Positions 23,758-30,383 of a stretch of 35,145 bases of DNA are shown in pieces (positions within the stretch are counted from its first letter, which is position 1; every line of letters starts with the position of its first letter). The notes under the pieces were generated by a model, which saw only the letters and a program-made list of their open reading frames with translations, had not been told where the DNA came from and made no database searches. Location of the stretch: assembly GCA_013298505.1 (NCBI GenBank), contig JAAFHY010000029.1:1-35145 (forward strand), read 5' to 3'. The translations under genes and the position numbers were made by a program. The DNA is from Cytophagales bacterium (GTDB lineage Bacteria; Bacteroidota; Bacteroidia; Cytophagales; Cyclobacteriaceae).

Positions 23758-25712
23758 AAATAGTTTGGTTTAACAAAATTAAAATTGATTCCTACTTTAT
23801 AATTGATTCCTGGCATCGGATATCCAGGTCTTGATTGGTAAGTCACATCAAAAAGATTATTCAACTCGGCAACTAATGTGCCTTGGTAACTGCTAAACAA
23901 AAACCGTTTCGTAAGCCAAAGACTTGTAACCGTATAGGAATCCAGTGCATTAAATTCAGTGTTGTCACTATCTGTATATTGTTTTGATGTATAAGCAGAT
24001 ACGATAGTAAGCATGTATTTTCGCCACGTTGCTCGACCTGTAAAACTACCTTCGTGGACTGGCGTAAGTATCAATTGTTTATGGAGTTCATTAGAAGCAC
24101 TCGCATTGTAAATAGCTTCATTCGTTGACTTCGTGAAGGTGTATTGAAAAGACATTTCGATTACTACCTTTTTTACGCTCGCCTGCAGGGAGCCCTGTAG
24201 TTCGATTCCTCGTGACCACACTTTTTTAATGTTTTGAGGCGACCAAATCGAACCCGATGTTGGATTCCATTGTATCCAATCATCAACATCATTATTGAAA
24301 ATAACCGTTTTTAAAAATAACGAAGGTACTGACAACGATTTTTTTAACAGTGAATAACTAAAACCAATTTCATGGCTGAAAGAAGTTTCTGATTTTAATC
24401 TAGGATTACCTAACGCACCAGCACCTTGCCAGTACAAATCATTAAAAGTTGGTATCCGATAATTTCTTGAAACACTTGAAAATAATTCTATTCCAGTTTT
24501 TATTTTAAACCTGCTGGTGATTGATGGCGCAAATGGTGTGAAGTTACCATTCACTACCTCATTGCGAAATGCGCCAGCCAGCTCCCACCTATTCGTTGGT
24601 AGCCATTTCAGTGCGGTAAACAACGCAGTGCGATTTCGTTCGGGCTCGCGATCACCAAACGAATCTACTATTCCTTGCTCCCACGTATGGTGTAAGCCAG
24701 AGGTAACGTAGATGTTTTTGGCGAATACGAAATTCATCTCTACGTTATTTATACTCGTATTGAAAATATTCTTTGAAGATGGATCCGATGGGGAAGAAGC
24801 ATCTTCATAATTCAAATCATGTTTTACAAATGCGCTTTGAAAATTAAGATCAAACAATCGGTGATCGAAATGCCATCCAACTACGGTGCGATAGTAGGTG
24901 TTTTGTTCAATCGCCTCGGCCTTGCGCGCTACACTGGTAGGGTTTGGTACTTCGTAGGAATTATCTTGATACCAAAATTTGAACGTTAACAAATGCGGAG
25001 CTGATAGTTGCCAATAGTTTTGTTGTAAAATACCTCTTTGTTGGGTAGCGGTATGATCTCGTCTCTCTTTTTTTGCAGGAAAAATATTTTTGTTCAGAAA
25101 TGTAAAATCATTTTCAGACTCACCATAAAAAAATTTTGTAGAGGAGATAAACTTTTTGCCGCTCCACGAAACACCCACATCTTGGTAGTAACTTCCGAAA
25201 GAACCCATACTCGAAAACGTGTTTAGCCTTAGCCCCTCGCTAAAACGTGCTTTACTATTTAACTGAATAGTGCCGCCTATAGAACCATTTCCGTAAAGAC
25301 TGGCTGCTCCGCCTGTCTGCACCGAGGCATCATCAATAAAACTGACAGGCACTTGCGATAAATCTAATTGTCCAGAGAGTGGGCTCAGTAGGTTGATGCC
25401 ATTCCACAGCACAGCGGTGTGGCTGCTGCCGGTGCCGCGAAAAGAAGCAGTGGCCAAGCCACCTGGCCCATAGAACCGTAAGTGGCCAAAGCCGTGCTTA
25501 CGCAGTAGATCAGCCAAGCTGGCTGCACTACCCAATTGCTTGGTTAAGCTATCTACTTTCAACGTATAGCTAGTGGTGGCATAGCTACCGAGGCGACTTT
25601 GTTCAATTACTACCTCTTGCAGTTGCGTGACAGAGTTGATCTCTTGCGCATTTGCTAAGATTGGCATAAAAAAACAAAGCGAGAAGATGAATTTCCTCAG
25701 CTTGTTAAACAT
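23754..25712 (-). CDS. btuB: TonB-dependent outer-membrane cobalamin receptor (BtuB-like)
   Basis: 652 aa from the ATG at 25710-25712, where the signal peptide MFNKLRKFIFSLCFFMPILANAQ begins. An upstream alternative at 25763 would start at the very edge of the riboswitch. After the signal, LQEVVIEQSRL is the likely TonB box. The plug domain (about 40-165) holds GFGHLRFYGPGGLATASFRG, GSSHTAVLWNGINLLSPLSG and ASLYGNGSIGGTIQLNSKAR. The rest is a beta-barrel ending GINYKVGINFNFVKPNYL. It imports cobalamin across the outer membrane using TonB. It is the first gene after the cobalamin riboswitch, and its stop overlaps the BtuG-like start, which together support the substrate. Confidence 0.93.
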   Translation of the reverse strand: MFNKLRKFIFSLCFFMPILANAQEINSVTQLQEVVIEQSRLGSYATTSYTLKVDSLTKQLGSAASLADLLRKHGFGHLRFYGPGGLATASFRGTGSSHTAVLWNGINLLSPLSGQLDLSQVPVSFIDDASVQTGGAASLYGNGSIGGTIQLNSKARFSEGLRLNTFSSMGSFGSYYQDVGVSWSGKKFISSTKFFYGESENDFTFLNKNIFPAKKERRDHTATQQRGILQQNYWQLSAPHLLTFKFWYQDNSYEVPNPTSVARKAEAIEQNTYYRTVVGWHFDHRLFDLNFQSAFVKHDLNYEDASSPSDPSSKNIFNTSINNVEMNFVFAKNIYVTSGLHHTWEQGIVDSFGDREPERNRTALFTALKWLPTNRWELAGAFRNEVVNGNFTPFAPSITSRFKIKTGIELFSSVSRNYRIPTFNDLYWQGAGALGNPRLKSETSFSHEIGFSYSLLKKSLSVPSLFLKTVIFNNDVDDWIQWNPTSGSIWSPQNIKKVWSRGIELQGSLQASVKKVVIEMSFQYTFTKSTNEAIYNASASNELHKQLILTPVHEGSFTGRATWRKYMLTIVSAYTSKQYTDSDNTEFNALDSYTVTSLWLTKRFLFSSYQGTLVAELNNLFDVTYQSRPGYPMPGINYKVGINFNFVKPNYL

Positions 25713-25736
25713 AACTGTTGTAAAAAAAATATCGCG

Positions 25737-25758
25737 TTTGCTTTTTTCCCGAAGCAAA
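25737..25758 (-). promoter_or_regulatory. Candidate expression-platform hairpin between riboswitch and btuB-like gene
   Basis: On the minus strand TTTGCTT pairs with AAGCAAA around an 8-nt loop, followed 7 nt later by a run of eight T. The gap makes it a poor intrinsic terminator, so it may be part of the switch or a leader hairpin. Confidence 0.35.
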
Positions 25759-25769
25759 GGCACTTTGTC

Positions 25770-25925
25770 TTGTATGGCAGGTCTCCTGGCTTGTGTTCAG
25801 TTGCCGGTCTTCCCATGACGCGAAGCGAGTCATAGTGACCAAAGATTGGCAACTATTAAACAACATTTACAGTAGCGGGTACTGCTCCGGACTTACACCG
25901 GAATTCCCTTTTAATCCAATCTCAA
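25770..25925 (-). ncRNA. Cobalamin riboswitch (AdoCbl/B12 element)
   Basis: The minus strand carries the B12 box GCCAGGAGACCTGCC (25776-25790). 5' of it are the other conserved core pieces: GGGAATTCCGGTGTAAG then TCCGGAGC, a GGTACTGC-complementary arm GCAGTACCCGC, the core GGTCACTATGA, and GGGAAGAC before the box. An accessory hairpin AATCTCA/TGAGATT (25918-25939) lies at the 5' end. It sits 58 bp upstream of the btuB-like ATG and reads only toward that operon. In the family, cobalamin binding represses the downstream genes; whether it acts on transcription or translation here is unclear. Confidence 0.93.
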
Positions 25926-25946
25926 TCTGTACTGAGATTAAAACCA

Positions 25947-25980
25947 TTGCGTGGCAAACATAATAAATTCTGTAAACTTG
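25947..25980 (+). promoter_or_regulatory. Candidate promoter of the divergent binding-protein lipoprotein gene
   Basis: TTG at 25947-25949 and TAAACTTG at 25973-25980 (7 of 8 to the -7 consensus) are 23 bp apart. The implied start near 25987 favours the ATG at 26005 over one at 25951. It interleaves with the divergent riboswitch promoter. Confidence 0.35.
25955..25962 (-). promoter_or_regulatory. Candidate -7 element for the riboswitch / B12 operon transcript
   Basis: On the minus strand TATGTTTG matches TAnnTTTG exactly. It would place the transcript start near 25947, just upstream of the riboswitch 5' end, as required. No convincing -33 TTG is seen. Confidence 0.45.
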
Positions 25981-26004
25981 TGTGCCATTTTAAATTTAAG
26001 AATT

Positions 26005-27150
26005 ATGATTTTGGATTTTAGGTACAGGGCAGCTCGTGTATCGTGGGTTATAGCTTGCTGCCTTTTTTCATGCAACAATCCGAGAGATTCGGCCACAAAA
26101 ACAGATAGCGTCTTACTCGCCAAATATGCTGAGGGTTTTCAAGTAACGCGCGTTGGTAACTCTAAATTGGTAGAGATACGGCAGCCATATCAAAACGCTA
26201 CTTCTGGCTATCAGTATTTACTGGTACCAAAGGGCGAAGCAACACCAGCGCACGATGAACAAACACAAGTGATTACAGTGCCGATAGAAAGTATAGTCTG
26301 TACTTCTACCACCCACATTCCATTGCTCGATTACATTGGTGAAACAGATAAACTGATTGGCTTCCCAACCACGGACTACATTAGTTCAGAAAAAATGAGA
26401 AAAAGAATTGACAGCGGAAAAATAAAAGAGCTAGGAATCGATAAGGGTATGAATATTGAGATGCTTTATGCACTCAAGCCATCAATTGTAATGGGCTACA
26501 CCCTGACAAAGGACTTAGGCCAACTAAAAAAAATCCAAGAACTAGGAATACCTGTTGTAATCAATGCAGAGTATTTAGAAAAACATCCGCTAGGGCGTGC
26601 GGAATGGATCAAGTTTATGGCATTGTTTTTTGGAAAAGAAAAAAAAGCAGATTCTGTTTTTACTGCAATAGAAAAAGAATATTTAGCCACACAGCGGCTA
26701 GCGAGAGGAATGAAAGTCAAACCAACTGTGCTAAATGGAATCGTATATGGAGATGCGTGGTTCATGCCAGGCGGGCAAAATAACATGGCCAAACTCTTTG
26801 TAGATGCTGGCTGTGACTATCTGTGGGCTTCAGATTCTACCAATGGCTTTTTGCAGTTAAGTTTTGAATCGGTCTATTCCAAAGCAAAGGAAGCCGATCT
26901 GTGGATTGGTGTTGGCTCATTTAAAACGCTAGTTGAAATAAAAGCTACCGATGATCGCTATGCTTTGTTTAAGCCATTCAAAGAAAAACAAGTGTACTCG
27001 TACGATGGACGAAAAGGTGCGAAGGGTGGTAGCGAGTTTTTAGAACTCGGCTACCTCCGCCCCGACTTGATTTTAAAAGACTTGGTGAAGATTGCACATC
27101 CAGAATTAATGAATGGGTATGAGTTGTATTTTCATAAGAAGCTAGAGTAA
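26005..27150 (+). CDS. ABC-transporter substrate-binding lipoprotein (PF01497, BtuF/FecB-like)
   Basis: 381 aa from the ATG at 26005, chosen because a lipoprotein signal with lipobox LFSC (Cys23) follows. The longer frame from 25951 would place 18 extra residues before it. The mature protein has the two-lobe class III binding-protein fold: VTVP-like first strand IVCTSTTHIPLLDYIG, then LKPSIVMGYTLTKDLGQL, a linker helix rich in Lys/Glu, TVLNGIVYGDAWFMPGGQNN and SKAKEADLWIGVGSF. It delivers a metal chelate or corrinoid to an inner-membrane ABC permease. It is divergent from the riboswitch-controlled btuB-like gene, so cobalamin is the best guess. Similar lipoproteins bind siderophores, and no permease genes are adjacent to decide. 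Confidence 0.85.
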   Translation: MILDFRYRAARVSWVIACCLFSCNNPRDSATKTDSVLLAKYAEGFQVTRVGNSKLVEIRQPYQNATSGYQYLLVPKGEATPAHDEQTQVITVPIESIVCTSTTHIPLLDYIGETDKLIGFPTTDYISSEKMRKRIDSGKIKELGIDKGMNIEMLYALKPSIVMGYTLTKDLGQLKKIQELGIPVVINAEYLEKHPLGRAEWIKFMALFFGKEKKADSVFTAIEKEYLATQRLARGMKVKPTVLNGIVYGDAWFMPGGQNNMAKLFVDAGCDYLWASDSTNGFLQLSFESVYSKAKEADLWIGVGSFKTLVEIKATDDRYALFKPFKEKQVYSYDGRKGAKGGSEFLELGYLRPDLILKDLVKIAHPELMNGYELYFHKKLE

Positions 27151-27158
27151 AAATTATC

Positions 27159-27199
27159 AGTAAACAGTATTAGTAACTAACTACCGAATACTATTTACT
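27159..27199. terminator. Hairpin between convergent genes, possible bidirectional terminator
   Basis: Arms 27159-27171 (AGTAAACAGTATT) and 27187-27199 (AATACTATTTACT) pair over 13 positions, with one mismatch that is a G-U pair in minus-strand RNA. They sit between the stops at 27150 and 27209. On the minus strand a T5 tract follows shortly after. Confidence 0.5.
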
Positions 27200-27208
27200 C
27201 ATAAACTC

Positions 27209-27940
27209 TTATTGATCCAATTTCCTCAAATAGACATTTCCATACTTCGATTCAAAACTGTAAATCGGGCCTTTGCCTAACTTAGCCGATATAAGTGTTT
27301 GAAAATTTTCCTCCTCCTGCCCCGAAAATTTATAATCAAGGTTGGAATAAATTTGACCGTAGTTGGTCTCAACTTTTAGCTCGCCCACTTTATTTTCTAA
27401 TAGGGATACGTCAATACCTCCATAAGTTGCATCTACCACAAGCGGAGCATCAAATTCTTTTATCTCTACCATACCATAAACCGACTCCACTCGTGTGGTT
27501 ACTCCTTTAGGCACTTTAATCTCTAACACAATATCCATATCCACGCCTTCTGAATAACACTCGTACTTATTCCTGTTTTGCGGATCGAAATCCTTCAATT
27601 CGGATTTGTTCTTGAACGAGAATTTCTTTCCGTCTTTCGTCACTGTAATTCTTCGAGGGAGATTTTTCAAATTCCTAATCTTCGATTCGATTAATAGCGT
27701 GTTAGCAAAAGCAGAAGAAGATAATTCAAACGCATCGTCACTCTCTCCGTCATTGATACTTACCATGCCTTGAATGGAGACTTCGTTCTTATCCCATGTA
27801 CTTACTTTGATCAGATCAGGATAATCAAAGTGAAATTTGATAGACTGACCTGATTGAACTGGGTACGCCTTGCTGATAGGTTTTTGCGCGAGTGCCGCCC
27901 CACCAAGGCAGCACAACGCAATGAGCATGAGCAATTTCAT
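27209..27940 (-). CDS. Secreted DUF4097-like putative surface protein (second of a pair)
   Basis: 243 aa. The signal peptide is MKLLMLIALCCLGGAALAQ. The rest is built of short beta strands with a repeating ladder typical of DUF4097-type single-stranded beta-helix proteins: VPKGVTTRVESVYGMVEIKEF, VVDATYGGIDVSLLENKV, KVETNYGQIYSNLDY, and the end YSFESKYGNVYLRKLDQ. The recurring 'YG.(I/V)' step is the helical turn. No catalytic residues are seen; function unknown, probably envelope-associated. It overlaps the previous gene by 4 bp (ATGA) and shares the terminal SxYGxVYLRK motif with it, so the two are paralogues. They lie downstream of the sigma/anti-sigma genes, likely in the same regulon. Confidence 0.8.
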   Translation of the reverse strand: MKLLMLIALCCLGGAALAQKPISKAYPVQSGQSIKFHFDYPDLIKVSTWDKNEVSIQGMVSINDGESDDAFELSSSAFANTLLIESKIRNLKNLPRRITVTKDGKKFSFKNKSELKDFDPQNRNKYECYSEGVDMDIVLEIKVPKGVTTRVESVYGMVEIKEFDAPLVVDATYGGIDVSLLENKVGELKVETNYGQIYSNLDYKFSGQEEENFQTLISAKLGKGPIYSFESKYGNVYLRKLDQ

Positions 27941-28698
27941 TTTTTACGCAGATAAACCTTGCCATAATCCGAACGGATATCGATGCCCATTCCACCTCCG
28001 TTGATCTTGCCATTCACACGGTCGCTATAACGAACCATATCTCCATCTTTTTCGATCTCAATTTTGTACTCAGGAGCCACGAAAATTTCACCATAGGAAG
28101 TCGATAATTTTAAATTGGCCTTTGTTGACACGGGAAGTGTGACGTCTACATACCCATAGATTGATACGAGTGATAAGGGTCCTTTTACATTCTGGCTAAA
28201 GTTTGCTTCAATGTGTCCATAAATAACTTTCGCAGTTATGGGGCCAGTAATATTTTCTAACTCAACACTGTTGTAATGTGTAGAAATTTCTATTTCATTT
28301 TCTAAGTCTTTAAAACTAGCTTCTCCACCGTATTGCGATGAGTGCTCGTAAGAAACAATCACACCTTTTGGCACGAGTATCTTTATTTCGGGCGAGTTCA
28401 TTTTCTTTAACTGGGTTACCTCTACAACACTACCTTTATCGGTAACATTAATACCCAGCCCAGTATTATCTTCGAGGCCAGAGCTGTTTATGGCCCGAAG
28501 CCCCTTTGCGCGGTCGTCTTCATCACGATCGCGATCGCGAGATGAGAAAATAATCTCATTACCACTATGCCCTTCTACCGTTACACGTCCCAAGCGGATT
28601 TCCAATCTTCCCGTACTTTTTGCAACCTTAAAATCTTGAGCGGTGGCTGCACAAATAATGGCTACTAACACACCAATAATCAATACGATCTTTTTCAT
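27937..28698 (-). CDS. Secreted DUF4097-like putative surface protein (first of a pair)
   Basis: 253 aa. The signal peptide is MKKIVLIIGVLVAIICAATAQ. After a charged stretch (SSRDRDRDEDDRAKGLRA, about 52-69) the protein forms a beta-helix ladder: EIKILVPKGVIVSYEHSSQ, NEIEISTHYNSVELENI, AKVIYGHIEANF, LVSIYGYVDVTL, KLSTSYGEIFVAP, and the closing IRSDYGKVYLRKK. DUF4097 members are described as putative adhesins, but experimental function is lacking. The Asp/Arg-rich loop is unusual and might bind metal or polyanion; that is a guess. The gene is separated from the anti-sigma gene by 178 bp that contain the structured element at 28795-28879. Confidence 0.8.
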   Translation of the reverse strand: MKKIVLIIGVLVAIICAATAQDFKVAKSTGRLEIRLGRVTVEGHSGNEIIFSSRDRDRDEDDRAKGLRAINSSGLEDNTGLGINVTDKGSVVEVTQLKKMNSPEIKILVPKGVIVSYEHSSQYGGEASFKDLENEIEISTHYNSVELENITGPITAKVIYGHIEANFSQNVKGPLSLVSIYGYVDVTLPVSTKANLKLSTSYGEIFVAPEYKIEIEKDGDMVRYSDRVNGKINGGGMGIDIRSDYGKVYLRKK

Positions 28699-28794
28699 TT
28701 TAGTTTTTTTTAGTTTTCACTTTACCTTTCATTGCTAAGGCACAGAGTCACAAAGCATTTAAACTTATCTTTGGAAAATTTACTTTTCTGTTTT

Positions 28795-28879
28795 CGTCTC
28801 TCGCCTCGGAGGCTATGATAGTTAACCATTAGCCATGTCAAATATCGCCCCGAGGCGGAGACGATACTTGACATGGCTA
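28795..28879 (-). repeat. Nested inverted repeats with pseudoknot topology
   Basis: Read on the minus strand, TAGCCATGTCAAGTATCG (28879-28862) pairs along its full length, one G-U pair included, with CGATATTTGACATGGCTA (28847-28830). The 14-nt loop between them (TCTCCGCCTCGGGG) is in turn complementary to CCGAGGCGAGAGACG (28809-28795), with one bulged base. A third, weaker hairpin GGCTA/TAGCC competes for the 3' arm. The element covers the anti-sigma stop codon and has no T-run, so it is not a simple terminator. It could be an RNA structure or a small palindromic mobile remnant. Confidence 0.7.
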
Positions 28880-29677
28880 TGACAATTTTAAAAGCCCTGA
28901 ATACGCCTCGTCCTTAACCGCCTTAATTATTTCCTTATCTTTTGTAATTCGATCCAATTCTTTAATTACTGATTTTTCTTTCATTTCTACCATCAAACGA
29001 ATCAAACTGATTTGAACCACAGGATCCTTTTGTTTTGCTAACGCATTGATCAATACAGTACGTACATGCTCTTGCTGATGAAATTTACCCAGTGCCTCTA
29101 GTGCCGCCAATCGCACGTTGGTATTGGGATCTTCGTTCAGCGTTTTTAAAAGCGCATTCACAATTTCATCATCTGGCTTTTCCATTTGGTAGGAGGCTGC
29201 CACTCCTAACATTCTTTGGCTAGCCGATTGCTGATTAGTCATCATCGTCATCATCATGCGCTTGGTAGAGTCCATTTCTTGGCGCAGGCGGGTGATCTCT
29301 CTTTGCTGCTCATTATTTTTGTTTATCCAATAACCAATGCCAACACAAACCATTACGAAAATAAATCCAGCGGCTATACGCAGAATCATTGGTTGTAAGA
29401 AAACTTGCTTACCAACTGAAGTTTCAGGGAAGGTTGGTCTGCTTTTTGAATTTGAAATTTCTTGGTGAAGTACTTTTCCGAAATTCAATTTGAGGCTTGC
29501 ACTTGGTTCAAATTTTTGGGCGCGATCTATCTGACTCATCAATTGCTTTAATTGCTCATATAATCGAGCAGCACTTTCATTTTCAGCAAGCTCTTTCTCC
29601 ACCATAGCTCTTTCACCCGAAGAAAGTTTTCCGTCAATGTAGTCGATCAATAAGCTTTCTAGTTTTTCTGTTTCCAT
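28877..29677 (-). CDS. Anti-sigma factor with single TM helix and C-terminal HEAT-like repeats
   Basis: 266 aa from the ATG at 29675-29677, 4 bp after the sigma stop; an upstream ATG at 29704 would overlap the sigma gene by 23 bp. The N-terminus METEKLESLLIDYIDGKL is the usual anti-sigma start (SSGERAMVEKELAEN helix follows), but there are no HxxxCxxC zinc ligands. A membrane helix sits at about 96-116 (ILRIAAGFIFVMVCVGIGYW). A short Met/Gln-rich coiled segment follows (EITRLRQEMDSTKRMMMTMM), and then three or so HEAT-like repeats (about 165-262: NVRLAALEALGKF, DPVVQISLIRLMVEM). I infer that the cytoplasmic N-terminus sequesters the adjacent ECF sigma factor and the periplasmic HEAT-like part senses or binds a partner. 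Confidence 0.85.
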   Translation of the reverse strand: METEKLESLLIDYIDGKLSSGERAMVEKELAENESAARLYEQLKQLMSQIDRAQKFEPSASLKLNFGKVLHQEISNSKSRPTFPETSVGKQVFLQPMILRIAAGFIFVMVCVGIGYWINKNNEQQREITRLRQEMDSTKRMMMTMMTNQQSASQRMLGVAASYQMEKPDDEIVNALLKTLNEDPNTNVRLAALEALGKFHQQEHVRTVLINALAKQKDPVVQISLIRLMVEMKEKSVIKELDRITKDKEIIKAVKDEAYSGLLKLS

Positions 29678-29681
29678 AGCC

Positions 29682-30242
29682 TCATCCCAATTTTTCCAGT
29701 TCAAAATAATGTTCTCTTAATTTGCTAATGGCACGGTGCACTTTTACTTTGATATTGGCCACCGTGGTATCCAGCATCGCGGCTACCTCTTCATACTTCA
29801 AGTGTTGAAAGCGCGTGAGTACAAGCAACTCGCGTTGTTCTTCATCCAATCTGGCCATCGATCGTTGGAGAAGTTCTTCACGGTCATCTTGCCATTTGCT
29901 TTCTTCACTATCAGCCCTCGTGTCACTCATTTTCTCTACATCCAAAAAACCCGTGTACTTATTTTTGCCTGCCTGATAATGATCAGAGAAAATATTCCGT
30001 GCCAATTGGTAAATCCACGGCATGAACTTGTTTCCCTCTCGGTAGCTACCTCGGTATTTGATCATCCGCAGGAAAACATTTTGTGTCAAGTCCTCGGCCA
30101 TGTCTCGATCCATGGCCATTCTTGCCAAAAAATTAAAAATCCTTTTGTGGTAACGATCGAACAAGACAGCAGCCTGTTGGAGATCTCCGTTCTTCACGGC
30201 TTCCATGATTTGTTCGTCTGTTGGCAGCACTTCAGATTTCAA
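29682..30242 (-). CDS. ECF-type RNA polymerase sigma factor
   Basis: 186 aa. Region 2 (about 25-95) reads FDRYHKRIFNFLARM, then DRDMAEDLTQNVFLRMIKY and FMPWIYQLARN; region 4 (about 130-180) reads LDEEQRELLVLTRFQHLKYEEVA and the helix-turn-helix TTVANIKVKVHRAISKLREH. There is no region 1.1 or 3, as expected of the ECF group. It is followed 4 bp later by its anti-sigma gene, and then by two DUF4097 proteins that may belong to its regulon. Many ECF factors control their own operon, but no target promoter motif could be recognised here. Confidence 0.95.
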   Translation of the reverse strand: MKSEVLPTDEQIMEAVKNGDLQQAAVLFDRYHKRIFNFLARMAMDRDMAEDLTQNVFLRMIKYRGSYREGNKFMPWIYQLARNIFSDHYQAGKNKYTGFLDVEKMSDTRADSEESKWQDDREELLQRSMARLDEEQRELLVLTRFQHLKYEEVAAMLDTTVANIKVKVHRAISKLREHYFELEKLG

Positions 30243-30383
30243 TTTTCAGGTTAATTACAGCAAGAAAAGCCAAAGGTTACAAATCAAATTAAAAAAGTTA
30301 GGCATATCTAACCACCAAACTTTCCCTTTTTGTGATAGCTATCGTAAACAAATAGCTCGCAACTTAGACTTTGTAACGATTAC

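Noticed and set aside
23754-25763. Use of the upstream start at 25763 for the btuB-like gene
   Set aside because: It would begin at the edge of the riboswitch and add 17 polar residues before a clear signal peptide that starts at 25712.
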